Assembly (NCBI GenBank): GCA_039184865.1
Contig: JBCDAV010000025.1
Span: 14,495-78,494 of the forward strand
DNA: 64,000 nt
Direction of reading: 5' to 3'
DNA from: Thermohalobaculum sp039184865
GTDB lineage: Bacteria > Pseudomonadota > Alphaproteobacteria > Rhodobacterales > Rhodobacteraceae
In this document: piece after piece, positions 43,801 through 44,762 of the stretch
Position numbering within the stretch: position 1 is the stretch's first letter
Layout of the letters: the number at the start of each line of letters is the position of its first letter
Program-made: the position numbers and the translations under genes
The notes under the pieces: model-generated
What the model was told of the DNA's origin: nothing
What the model saw: only the letters and a program-made list of their open reading frames with translations
Databases searched by the model: none

Positions 43801-43878
43801 CGCGACGTGCTGATCGTACTCACGATTGTAGGAATCCATCGCGAGGATCGCGAGGTAGAGTTCTCTTTTGACGGTCAT
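15034..43878 (-). CDS. Giant RTX / cadherin-like protein with N-terminal lipase-like domain (9,614 residues)
   Basis: One open frame of 28.8 kb encodes a 9,614-residue acidic protein. Residues 1-520 resemble a class 3-type lipase/esterase (GHSLGGG with Ser171; DPITLHSQAM may hold the His). A short RTX block follows at 540-605, then an EF-hand-like DLDGDG region near 1110-1260. Residues 1955-5720 hold some 25 modules that pair GGxGxD repeats with a beta segment ending in FxDGT. Cadherin-like domains lie at about 5800-6545 and 7050-9005, separated by RTX repeats, and an RTX tail ends the protein. There is no Sec signal; the C-terminus (DLDEDQFILIT) fits an uncleaved type I secretion signal. Calcium-dependent folding outside the cell is expected from the family. 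A HlyC-like gene is divergent. Possible roles are adhesin, toxin or surface lipase; no T1SS genes are in the window. The ribosome-binding site is weak (GAGGGA about 13 bases upstream). Confidence 0.9.
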   Translation of the reverse strand: MTVKRELYLAILAMDSYNREYDQHVALTGNQIGTVTIRDRSGLDEDLVDFGDWVSSGFYAIEYDTSGTSIGDSTVISFRGTNPEPGPEFLSSPIWLDMINGWTVGVGLLDGQLVVDWLNDQFEDLNNEFDFDLPELPDASTSQALLAMDFFAAVTEARSLETGAITTTGHSLGGGLAGLTAAVHGEDAVLFDHMTYEIAAAEISFLGNVFDSAQDRWFGGEDPGSTSTAGISAYSVEFEILAALRSTFGSPYQPLESFSGFRDPITLHSQAMLAMLLWARDNRKTDWQEVGDEMWDAFFDGDIAAIIPKVTDKAGPLGSASTVMQTGIAYSALEEGVLPFGNTAIWSLFDDMDEMGKVISNNPDDFFDNFVEWDIGLSSGGITIYKEIKQSLADFAVQYAGGLAVAAITGNETVKNGVLKLEEGDETILTFDASEEVWKDPFTGEHEMTPANIENFRETFFAQTDENWFDTLLRWTGLNSLEDIAKVGWDADDLKIFDRFHIRTRSDTTTYVLPERVNGPITATGNDASVDLFVGAALDESITGTTGNDLIFGSGGADTIEGEDGDDFINAGTGDDTFTGGDGRNILIGGDGDDQVYYDDGTDGNTLTITISPDIAGEGFGLIDQLTVQLRVEGTDAEGDQVEDLIFSTETLFASDQYDEITINKDFELDFFRETITIDFGEGGDSETGDKLIFGERDVPFFSDQGVFYHNGTVQVTVPGFTELYRATNFLGGAQPAAIAALLFTEDLIVFDDKVKFENVDSIQLTDKDDRFAMTSADTGTHSGTGEIDAGEGRDVIFITSIPDGDLSVTGGADDDIIIVTGGNAVRTGGGLGRDVIINTTPGGELYGDLFTGQVEGADGTLGGVEDSSDNSDHFWFAPNTTILDPQKNDIISFYGVPLTGGDASGTSVSFLLGAQTGSKDVLDAVQNGFTFFALLSTAATNGLSRTFFDTWLPNIVYIAVRSEESDSNTLVLANMTDLLFRIATGQSVAQEFDLGDGTVNFVGFQTIPDFNFATTDTFDGPWWEDLGGINSIPASVNDDVGDFGMLFNFPNVFSTIMGGIGAVAEQIIKLSPVTNFLFTAYDALMLADAASWLAGAAIRLAKANLWAAGADPLVIDLDGDGIETLTVDGARVYFDMDLDLFAELTSWLKGDDGFLVRDLNNNDRIDDISEMFGGQFGGGFAHLAQFDLVENGGDGDGKITVADLVWAELRVWRDRNEDGRTDAGELLTLDELGIVAFDLATQELDITTPQGTDLLATSFVEFADGTTTRSFDAIFETLESYTIYAGEAGAAAWQQDLQIESKGYGSMTDLSVAMANDIELGLIVEQVAASMTEPNYYQIRDQVGPVLSYWGQTMETTRELIPVLLTDDGTGNITLTDRGVYVEDGTGGFWTLASGNPITDAGGTPIDRPTLEDLLAQATASGQTWQLEQAWSPASRGEEVQFRENAPYLLRLVDDRAVIDDYGIQNADGSWRLASGRPITDDLGNPIALPTVEDILALSRNPGQEWRVENISFNPYAAIEVENIAVRVTDGIPVDYTVEVTDQDGEFYVWARNLDRALELQFKTGDSREFNLRNFAVDLETLDEVGVSDDSTFRVELLTPGQFHFATSLAGVEFREEMLTATLDNSTGLIDYKTIEGGSFSASDDEFISVIQPMIELVGLSMQQYFLTSRRLAVRLAIQDGLSDYAQGIEYDIEDDAYRPTTDRELAPMFEAIFERAPATNADDAVVDYLIEWNAILGQLFPDYRPQDKKFFFDPEVGVNQPFIFQMLIAAFENVGIDLDIFAIANAFAIDERRIVTHEVTDTEVRGHDGTNFFYLTGGDQTIIGSFEEDAQEFDTTQNQVDVYFVGQDSGDDFIYDRDLGDKDQLRFVAIRSDEVKAVRDGEDMILFYNDGANFVRLTDQFLGELNIILQDGTRMQTGVDEIVFADGVVWDRYRMSFAVVDFERAALDEADAYFGSGSGDILFGGRGNDFMSGGAGGDTYIIEVGDGHDVIDDLGNFSFGPVQAGMDFLMFRGDITQDTIRLTRDGDSENLLITILDIDGNETGDSVELVGQFGGVRLNLGFFSELIGADDGLDYVAPNLIEKIIFEKGTTLDYTDIVDQVLKNAKTDGDDAIFGLLNDNTLDGGAGDDFLTGESGFDTYIYGRNYGKDVVLDADFASALFGPKDDLLQFTDDLRWTDFTYLRDGPGDTLTLQVTGTEDELILTDFLEEIFLVGYLNVIEEFAFADGTVWDYLKLLQHYVDIAKTDGNDLIYGFETINDRIDGGLGDDRLEGQSGNDVYIFELGYGTDTILDSDGSETIEFSGIQTGDIEFSRTALDLIMTVTATGDQVILENQYVRAGRQQFAVEFFQFDDSTLVFTDFNPEDIDLVGTNAGETITGSNFAEVLDSRAGNDLLQGGDGGDTYLFDVGYGEDVIVDTRVRAAWSDREGIFVPVDDVVVFGDDITQANVVFTKDGNDLVISVLERPDTLRIRNQFLDLDNGVERFEFTDGSFLSIADVEEQLNIEGGNRGDNEIIGNLDNPNVLDGRQGDDTLIGGNAEDTYAFGADYDFDRVIEQTDVDGVIDQVVFGASVRREDLMVSRNGDDLVIDLGNGADVLTIVGGLGTTQVEEFRFGDGSTLTLDEIIDRMLTGTEADEELIGIDGRDDTISGGAGSDAMLGGSGNDTYEFGYGDGSDSIQDSAGIDRLVFGTGITQEVLRFQNIDGDLLIRIAPTDERIVVLGGYIDNPVEIFEFADGSELTIQQVRAILLGAETNTSQDILDTRGFEAGLALSPGAGHDRVILAQDSQVFFRTGDEIDRFEMAPGVNTASIILPDLTTFQAVVRFADGASNDLIVSFPTTGDQLVIVGALGSGAVPTLFFSDGSAWGADELVQAAVEAQTTNADDIVRGSDRADIIDAGLGDDQINGDRGNDIYRFTFGDGQDVVEDGGGFDRLELFGYVPDDVRVERLASDRNDLILTFLDSDDTIIIRNAVIDSVDFSNGVSWSRDTLLDFANAIGSDGDDLLTGTNGAEVFFPGFGNDVIVDGNGADVYTFSRGDGQDRIQTNNAADGFGTVLFSDDIALEDISAKRDADGNLILLISGGDDRLTLIDPVNDPDAIIGTLQFSDGRTLSIPAISRSITATDGDDHIIIPSGATVSATDVFGREGNDRLETGRGEDLLFGGLGDDLLQGHSGGDTYFFALGDGQDVIHDVELIANGVIDRIRFEAGILPGDLQVLSTGPVDLVIGIAGTQDRLTIRGMFDNEGRSSSIEEFEFSTGETLDLADIVALASTGTDGDDDIDLGTRLDFTATLAGNEGNDRLAGGFGDTTYLFNPGDGRDTIDEVVNSSQSIDTLRFGAGIDPANVLAVQTGDHLLLRFVGSQDEVLILNQFRFSRTPIDTFLFDEGTTLSAADMAATLISEVEAQRLLDPSVADFNPFGDALFAREHGGDAGGGPGDDPGGDTGGGTGTTNLPRTLNATDDVVDLFEFFVPEIDDAAALTTINGFETGDLGDVLDIRLATGLIGEVVARQEGADTYVYFVDDGVYDLNEARQLIRLRDVVADDLTLGNFNGAPFESASPQTIVGTSIAETLIGGWGDDDIRADSGEDVLDGQEGNDFLRGGNLSDTYQFDVGFGQDIVSDAGWSRDSTADVIEFGAGIDAADLQVSASGANLILSFADTDDQITVELTLTNADYRIETYRFADGTEFNHFDLAEIAWAPTDADERRDGSFDSDLLIGGGGNDDLRGNGASDTLIGGTGNDFLRGGNISDTYQFDVGFGQDIVSDAGWSRDSGADAIEFGAGISADDLLVRADGFNLILSFVDSEDRITIELPVSNADYRIETVRFNDGTELTYRDLVNIAWTPTDDDQRFDGGFDSDVLLGGGGNDDLRGNGASDTLNGGTGNDFLRGGNISDTYQFDVGFGQDIVSDAGWSRDSGADVIELAAGYEVADLAVAADGFDLVLTFAGSEDRITIEIPVSNADYRIETLRFADGTELTYRDLVDIAWAPTDEDQRIDGGFDSDTIDGGGGNDSLFGNGASDTLTGGTGNDFLRGGNISDTYTFDVGFGQDIVSDAGWSRDSVADALEFGAGINASDITVTATTEDLLLGFEGISDTIELDLTLSNADYRIELFRFADGTELTHQDLTNIAWAPTDEDQRIDGAYDSDTIDGGGGNDSLFGNGGSDTLTGGTGNDFLRGGNISDTYLFDVGFGQDIVSDDGWSRDSVADEITFGAGIDPVDLVVTEDGTNLFLSFLGTTDTITIQNVLADADFVIETVRFSDGSEDGTIPDTVLTHDDLIALATPVAPTGFVFGGDEPIDKGLSEIARTGTEDNDDETGTVDADTIETGVGDDTIDAGGNDDSVDGGPGADVIEGGSGDDSLRGGTGPDALNDASGNEVYLFELGDGQDIITDLGGIDAIQLGAGIAVGDVFFEQSSNGEDLILRVQGTADRITIARALDDANREIEELRFDDGTVLSFAEMLAASQITTDGVDLVFGSDLDDDFDGGLSDDTLNGLNGDDTVAGGAGADVLYGGAGNDTLEGGSGPDALFGGVGNDTYLYDLGDGQDIITETTGIDRIVFGPSVDPANISVSKSGNNLVLRFVGTEERLTLTNFLTASDTIESVIFDDGTVWDEAELLRLSTAGTPGDDIFTGTSAPETLTGEAGDDSLSGLGGNDILYGGDDDDTLDGGADADLLTGGPGDDSVSGSSGGDLYVFAAGDGIDNIDDQGDATVDTLRIDGYALEDIRFAKTGPDGVDLTIRFNASTDKITIKGTFAAAAAGQIEQFIISETGLTLTLAEIEARVQPDVGTDGLALYGDDGDNDLTGGALGDYIEGGDGADTMSGGDGDDIFGDIVADESVDSLTGGAGRDTYRYLPTFDISEDIAEDVITDFTPGDAGDIISLVASTPNPFESGRLQLLQDGADTVIQLNLDDGSGRSVLRLVGVDSSQLTAANFGGVAIERDTSAISDDDTGNLINGGPLGDLVFGNGGNDTIEGFGGDDALAGGADDDQVNGGFGDDQIAGEAGHDTLTGGAGNDILSGGSGNDTLTGGDAAAQFAGNDIFLGGIGDDSLIGGNQNDIYIFGANDGQDLLSDAGGTDVIEFDVTVTPDDVTVVQLGDDLELRVTGGTTRVRIEGAVADPVRTDIETIAFDDGTTWDRTELLTRAMTATEGDDTLEILTGASIAGLGGNDELTGDDAANTISGNGGNDLLRGLGGNDTYTFDLGDGQDTIEDSQGQNVVELGAGIALSDVRVVRGQPTVMLEIIGTGDRIDLGVAPDPDMAIREVRFENGDSLTAQMLVDMALAPTEGDDVIFGTDGVEVLTGLGGDDTLIAFGGADDLAGGAGVDLLEGGEGDDTYRFNLGDDQDRIIDTGGVADTLILGPGILPGDVRVTQSSDGSAIILAFGSDGDRVRIDNALDDGKIETVRFNDGTTWSVAELLAEVASPLDDFIFGDENGNPLEGGLGDDRLSGRGGNDVYRFVSGDGRDIIRDDATSGADQLVIAGYTADQVRFTQLGTGSFDLAIQFDGSDDQIIIADGLRTNGRGVETITLEDDGTSFTVTDITALLVDAQASDGDDVIFGSDGNDSLSGGLGNDLIVGLDGDDIYTYASGDGDDRIDALGRGDSELRLTDYTEADVVSAVRAGPDSLDLVLTFPTDGDRLVLIDALGSANGFPGSLQIRFADDVIWTRAEMRARALQDVQSDGDDNIFGFDGAETYDLSLGDDFASGREGADLYLYDLGDGADTIEDTGTSDTETDVLELRGFDPLLANVSRLFRGSDTIEIEFAGNETDVLTVIDALSEDGTSIEQYVFDDGTTWTRDTLLTLLENNDPVANDDGFFIVTTGIELIIPFADVLGNDFDADDDALRITSLDASPDGTAFLDTDGNVRFTSVDGFTGSTNIRYIVTDDRNGFDEGEISVNVRPVAQALDDDGFVLAEDDFLTIRVERLLSNDIDGDRMIVGQVFDAVNGSVSLSSDGNIGFTPDANYVGPAQFTYAANTPDGGRAEAFVYLEVTPVNDAPTAVNDRDFSTDEGFSFTISPVALLGNDTDIDGDLLSLHSVQSSADLFVSIDADGNVQVTPRDDFFGTATFSYAAQDPSGETSNATVTVTVNPVNDAPEAFDDRFELTQEGEPIREDNPIVLSVARLTENDIDLDGDELTLVRVSNSVGGRVTLLDNQTALFEPNDNFNGEASFVYTIDDGEGDTSSATATIVYEAVNDRPDARNDSYRDEDLTILRGRQDEALTIPIIELLKNDFDIEGFAVTFENATGPVNGDLVVDGGNIIFTPDPGYFGEATFGYSITDPEGLVDGALVTLNFSGVSEVPPVAVSDQIVIPEDIPTVIVIDTLLANDSDADLDEIDFLGFRFLNGLGDVFTFGGEAAGPLNGTLEFNADGNLLFTPFIDATFSSGFVYGISDRSEGESEGFVDIVIIPSNDDPTVVDDPGFVTPFDIPLVIRADDLIFNDFDIEQADTDGDGTIDQDLDDPDRPRPTFVGVDAILDPLELAQGNRVDVGTFEIVTFRDTDFLVARFDEGFTGPVTIQYRIADEEGLEDVGFAYANIADFYGQELSGTPFIDYIEGNELSETIRGYRRDDWVIALGGNDTIETAEGNDLIYGGDGNDFIDGGDGGDEIRGGAGFDTVALFGSNVGVRADLETLIGQGGFAQGDLYIDVEALLGTDFSDTLGGDQNANLLDGRAGGDELEGRDGNDTLLGEAGNDTLDGGLGADLLYGGDGNDTATYFFSTEAVQISLADGTASGGWAEGDQLFSIENLLGTEFADDLEGDGQANFLSGDRGNDTITGNAGDDTISGGQGADLLYGGEGIDTADYTLSSLGIIIDLEAGTASGGDAEGDLLDSIEIIQASFHDDELRGDANDNRFRGGRGADIIDGRDGFDTADYARADEGVEVDLSLGQGLAGEALGDTLFSIEKLIGSVHNDTLTGSAADEVFDGLFGDDILRGGFGSDDYLFGFDSSEDRIEEQGDAADVDRLVLDSALAPKDVSVIRQGDDLFIEFERDDGFLIDTATVVGHFLGTETGLEQIVFADGTIWDRATIEDLLRDGRFNAENDIFRFGVEDEIAIIDPADLIENDAETGVEDLELISVQNAILGSVSINADGMIEFLGAQDHNGDAFFTYTVRDPLGRESTARVEVNLSPVNDAPVANDDPLVYGVEDEPLRIRLENLLANDFDVDGDAEQEGLRIIEATPLFSVDGEPLRPYENNDYDGPATDATWLLESQYIELLSRPDHFGFAGFRYVLADNDGATDTADVEIYFAPVNDAPRIREGAASAKLEETTTFTVDQLMDRVYDVEGDDFSFVGLAIGADGNATDNGIEIFDPIAGTIDFTPFALGPASISFDVIDARGAEATLEFNIEVRPQNLPPNARDDRGIRALQDETIIIDPATLLANDSDPDDDPIFFQEVYRFAENGKVRVNEDGMIEFAVRPNFNGTSSFEYAINDGRGGEDTATAYITVLPRNTGPELRNDVVFGLEDGPRFVIPAEAFGNDRDLEGDVIFFQQTELLGNFVQRFLSADYTVEAKSGNNTDLPDWLFFEAASMTFSGIMPVDQIEPVDVAVFLTDPSNGAVYPFRYSFDMSDASALAGGVSVETEVLEGFQLREAFAFTLDDDADDVATFDISAGSFDASIIGGRPLPDWLSYDAETRQLEKSGFEPDADAGLARVQIVFTPDPRPDLPEDEYYATEQGFTLEFVLDPTADIDPAINALLAGDATLEAGGLFGVDLSTAASLTVARESGAPLDGWLSFDPDTLSFAGTPPSYYVGAVPVRIDVAAGAGVPEMSIITEVVVDETFVVDPEDTNGIRVNDLPERINLVTPGDYNGSFAFTYDANDEKGGESDEPAIIVFNVLAQRELPVAFADTIDLFENGSVTFDIADLLTNDRDDDGDPLEITAIGTSANGLVDADLAGGTITYTPNGGFAGLDTVTYTLSDGSEGSVEGAIVFDVASLLDPPVVETDRVDVFEDSFVTIDPATLLANDSDVDGDPFRFLSVQDAVNGTVVFDGTNITFTPIPDFDGDASFTYTVTDDRHGESTGTVEVNVISTNRAPVAVTDVFATVEDTPFEFTIDDLLANDSDLDGDAISFISLQTEIADGRILELPDGRYQFVPDENINGPRSFDYAITDGRLNARGTITFEIEAVNDGPIANQDGPFYGDQDTPFSIDFADLLFNDRDVEGDSFSIVEVFDGDNGTVFQNGDTAVFQGRAGYFGDGGFNYRVTDEFGATTIGYATVLVFPQFDVPVAVSDAGFEMLEDSFLDIDPLELMANDQIPLGSEVIFLGLTAGGAEADVTELANGQFRVTANPDFFGTLTLRYALTNETGFEVPTTVTIDVLPLSDAPVAVDDEFTIRENEELVIFTTALTENDFDVDRQAIQLTRILETDGLTVEDQGNGQLIITPDLNFSGTAGFSYELKDSTGVATTGNVTVNVEAVNNAPEIAEIEVLEGVEDVFFSATLPDDTVSDADGDIVLVELRGPGGTALPDWVSFDRENLEISGTPPQDFNGDVALELAASDGRVETVRDVTIRIAPVNDAPEVSSAVTAQLGEDDATLVVDLLATASDVDGDDLDIANVVLTDPSDRTVGFTVDEETGFVTIAAGQFDDLATLDTLELIFTYDVTDNIGMPVAASANVTITGENDLPEVLSEAEISFGEDDTSLVITPADLIFSGPADTSASEIVRDVDNDLLDLDVIALTCCPTISLNGDAITSIPGFEDFDIEITSAIDGAGTVWTIAPGQFEFLGDGDVLTFAAEYRITDIPADEARVDPENLSVLNTVQVTITGVNDAPDILAPAEVSFSEDADTLVITQADLVNPLVVTDIDDDLVDLFGTALTCCPTITLNGDAITDIAGFEDFEIDISSTVSGPDTEWTITPGQFEFLAAGDVLTFEAEYVISDGVDTSEVNTVNVTILGQNDAPDIISDAAFAIAENTTQIGAVQARDADRSDALTFAISGGADAALFEIDATSGDLNFVDAPDFEAPGSADGDNAYEVDVSVSDGALTFTQEITVTVEDATVLDALATAEAESFTGEGTADRVSYENSDAPIVLALDGTAGVGGFAQDDVLNGIETVVGSDLGDQIIGDGADNSISGRGGNDTLGGGIGNDTLEGGSGEDIFLIEADAGDDTVIDFTRGEDLIDLRAIGVQFEDLAIADGTGGAEITHPDGVITLTGVFAADLTEDDFIFSARAPAPTITGTPGNDILSEALGPLVLEGLDGADLIRVLSGDATLIGGEGNDSYYVYESDTAITELPFEGYDRVYVHTDYVLPDHIESASLRGSANLSLTAGSTGAWLNGNSGDNVLIGGIGNDRLDGNAGDDTLDGGLGDDVYEGGLGNDIFVIGLDAGDDVALDFTIGQDLIDFTPLGVPFSGMTIADHTLGAVVIHRDGQLVLRDVNAADLSIDDFVTPLGSPAPIERIIGTEGDDTLFERSGPLVVEGLGGADRLRVLEDGATLVGGAGDDRYWVYDSGTVVTELADEGYDTVYAYADFTLPDNIEAARISTTASVDLTGSDGDNWLQGNAAANTVDGGAGNDRIQGRDGADRIIGGTGNDFLAGEGDADVFVFAPGDGIDTIKDFEIGIDQIDLSATGLAFTDLSITQAGTRTTVDYGDGSISLLSTTATDLDEDQFILIT
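16860..22730 (-). repeat. Cadherin-like domain array II
   Basis: About sixteen beta-sandwich domains, most with NDAPxAxDD linkers and LLANDSDxDGD motifs. Four units carry the dystroglycan-type phrase LPDWLxFDxxxxxxSGxPP (near 21300, 20980, 20680 and 18440). The last unit (about 17170-16900) is a canonical cadherin repeat with AxDxD, FxIDxxxGxL and DxxxSDG motifs. Two adjacent units near 17180-17990 each contain a Cys-Cys pair. Confidence 0.82.
22800..24240 (-). repeat. Internal RTX block between the cadherin-like arrays
   Basis: Residues about 6546-7027 contain serial nonapeptides (GGNDTIETAEGNDLIYGGDGND-like and GGLGADLLYGGDGND-like), each set followed by an ALLGTDFSDTL/NLLGTEFADDL-type segment. 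These four similar sub-blocks resemble the serralysin-type beta-roll arrangement rather than the FxDGT-type modules of the central array. Confidence 0.8.
24240..26470 (-). repeat. Cadherin-like domain array I
   Basis: About seven domains of roughly 100 residues, each opening with VNDAPxAxDD-type linkers and containing LLxNDxDxDGD and a Y-x-x-x-D beta strand. This is the pattern of bacterial tandem cadherin/VCBS-like domains found in large type I-secreted adhesins. They usually form a calcium-stiffened stalk. Confidence 0.85.
26720..38030 (-). repeat. Central array of about 25 RTX-type modules
   Basis: Residues about 1955-5720 contain repeated units of 125-145 residues. Each has one to three GGxGxDxΦx nonapeptides, a Y-x-F-x-x-G-D/Y-G-x-D-x-I segment, and a beta region ending in a phrase like EFxFxDGTxLT. 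This is the haemolysin-type calcium-binding module. A Gly/Asp-rich linker (GGGPGDDPGGDTGGG) near 33570 splits the array in two. Confidence 0.9.
31060..33110 (-). repeat. Five RTX modules with an exact 432-bp period
   Basis: The DNA string GAGTCCCGCGACC (or a close variant), part of the codons for W-S-R-D-S, occurs at 31271, 31703, 32135, 32567 and 32999, spaced exactly 432 bp (144 residues). The repeated protein core reads GGNISDTYQFDVGFGQDIVSD or a close variant. The copies are far more alike than other modules in the array, which points to recent tandem duplication or gene conversion. Confidence 0.93.
42320..43878 (-). other. Lipase-like alpha/beta hydrolase domain of the giant protein
   Basis: Residues 1-520 of the giant protein. 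ITTTGHSLGGGLAGLTA (about 165-181) is a classic serine-hydrolase elbow. STVISFRGTNPEPG upstream resembles the oxyanion strand of class 3 lipases (ISFRGT). A downstream Asp and the His in DPITLHSQAM are candidate triad members. The family includes RTX-linked phospholipases A1, but the substrate cannot be read. Confidence 0.7.
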
Positions 43879-44190
43879 GTCCGCTCGGTCCCTCGGATCG
43901 GGCCGGTGGGAGGGATACCCGTGTGGCTTTTAGCTCCGGACCCGCCGTTCCCGAAAATTCGCGTGCAAAAAAGTGCTGATAAAATATCCCCGGTAGCAGA
44001 ACGTCGTCCCCACGACAGCCTGCCGAGTCACATTATACAGTTGTTAACTGCTGTTCGCAAAGCGCGTTCTGCATCGGGCGCAACTATCTTGCGCCATCGA
44101 TGAACCGACTCGGCGCTTGCCGGGAATCGAGGTACGATTTACGCGCCGATGGATTGGCAATGGGACAAGCAAGAGTTGGGGGATTCTGAA
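43879..44190. promoter_or_regulatory. Divergent promoter region between giant RTX gene and acyltransferase
   Basis: This 312-bp region separates two divergent starts and is clearly more AT-rich than its surroundings around 43960-43995 and 44030-44050. CATTATACAG (44031-44040) could be a -10 box for the rightward gene, and TATTTTAT on the minus strand near 43990 could be one for the giant gene. An inverted repeat CAGTT-GTT-AACTG (44038-44050) overlaps the possible -10 and could be an operator. An in-frame ATG at 44149 for the acyltransferase was rejected as its GAGG is 16 bases away. Confidence 0.45.
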
Positions 44191-44754
44191 ATGGCGGACG
44201 GTGAGAACGCGGCCGAGGCCGGAGACGAGAAGCATACGCCGCAGATCGATCCGGAAATCGCGAAGAAGATCACTCAGCTCCGCTCCACGATCCGCGAGAA
44301 CTTCGGCAAGGTCGCGATGGCGATGATGATGGTGCCGCGCTACCGCGCCCAGACGCTCGCCGATCTCAACCACCTGCTGCTCGATCCGATGCTGCAGGAC
44401 CGGATCGCCATCGCCTATCCCGGAAAGGCCGACGATAAGTCCGGGCCGGACATGACCGGCTTCGCGATCTGGGCAAGCGTCTCCGAGGAGGTCGACGCCA
44501 AGGTCCGCGAGCAGGTCGCGAACGGCGTCTTCCCGGTGCGCCTGAAGCCGGAGGAGTGGAACAGCGGCGAAATCAACTGGCTGCTGGATGTCATTGCGCC
44601 GGATCGCAAGACCACCGCGACCGTGATCGCGAACTTCCGCCAGGTCGTTAAGGGCGGAGAACTGCGCCTGCACCCGGTCGTGGCCCGTATGGTCGAACCC
44701 GATGTCCTCGAGAAGATGGGCGCCCGCAAGACGTCTGACGGCGAGCAGGCTTAA
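44191..44754 (+). CDS. HlyC-like toxin-activating lysine acyltransferase
   Basis: A 187-residue cytoplasmic protein that matches the RTX toxin-activating acyltransferase family, whose members attach a fatty acid from acyl-ACP to internal lysines of RTX toxins. The family order is preserved: a helical lead, then GFAIWASVSEEVD (90-102), LKPEEWNSGEINWLLDVIAP (118-137) with the conserved Trp, Gly and catalytic-type Asp133, and a C-terminal beta segment. At the place where HlyC has its catalytic His (context PLHR) this protein has VPRYR (48-52), so Tyr51 stands in for His; His61 is the nearest histidine. The start at 44191 has GGGGGA seven bases upstream. It is divergent from the giant RTX gene, its probable target, and its stop is eight bases from the halogenase stop. 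Confidence 0.82.
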   Translation: MADGENAAEAGDEKHTPQIDPEIAKKITQLRSTIRENFGKVAMAMMMVPRYRAQTLADLNHLLLDPMLQDRIAIAYPGKADDKSGPDMTGFAIWASVSEEVDAKVREQVANGVFPVRLKPEEWNSGEINWLLDVIAPDRKTTATVIANFRQVVKGGELRLHPVVARMVEPDVLEKMGARKTSDGEQA

Positions 44755-44762
44755 GCGCGCAG

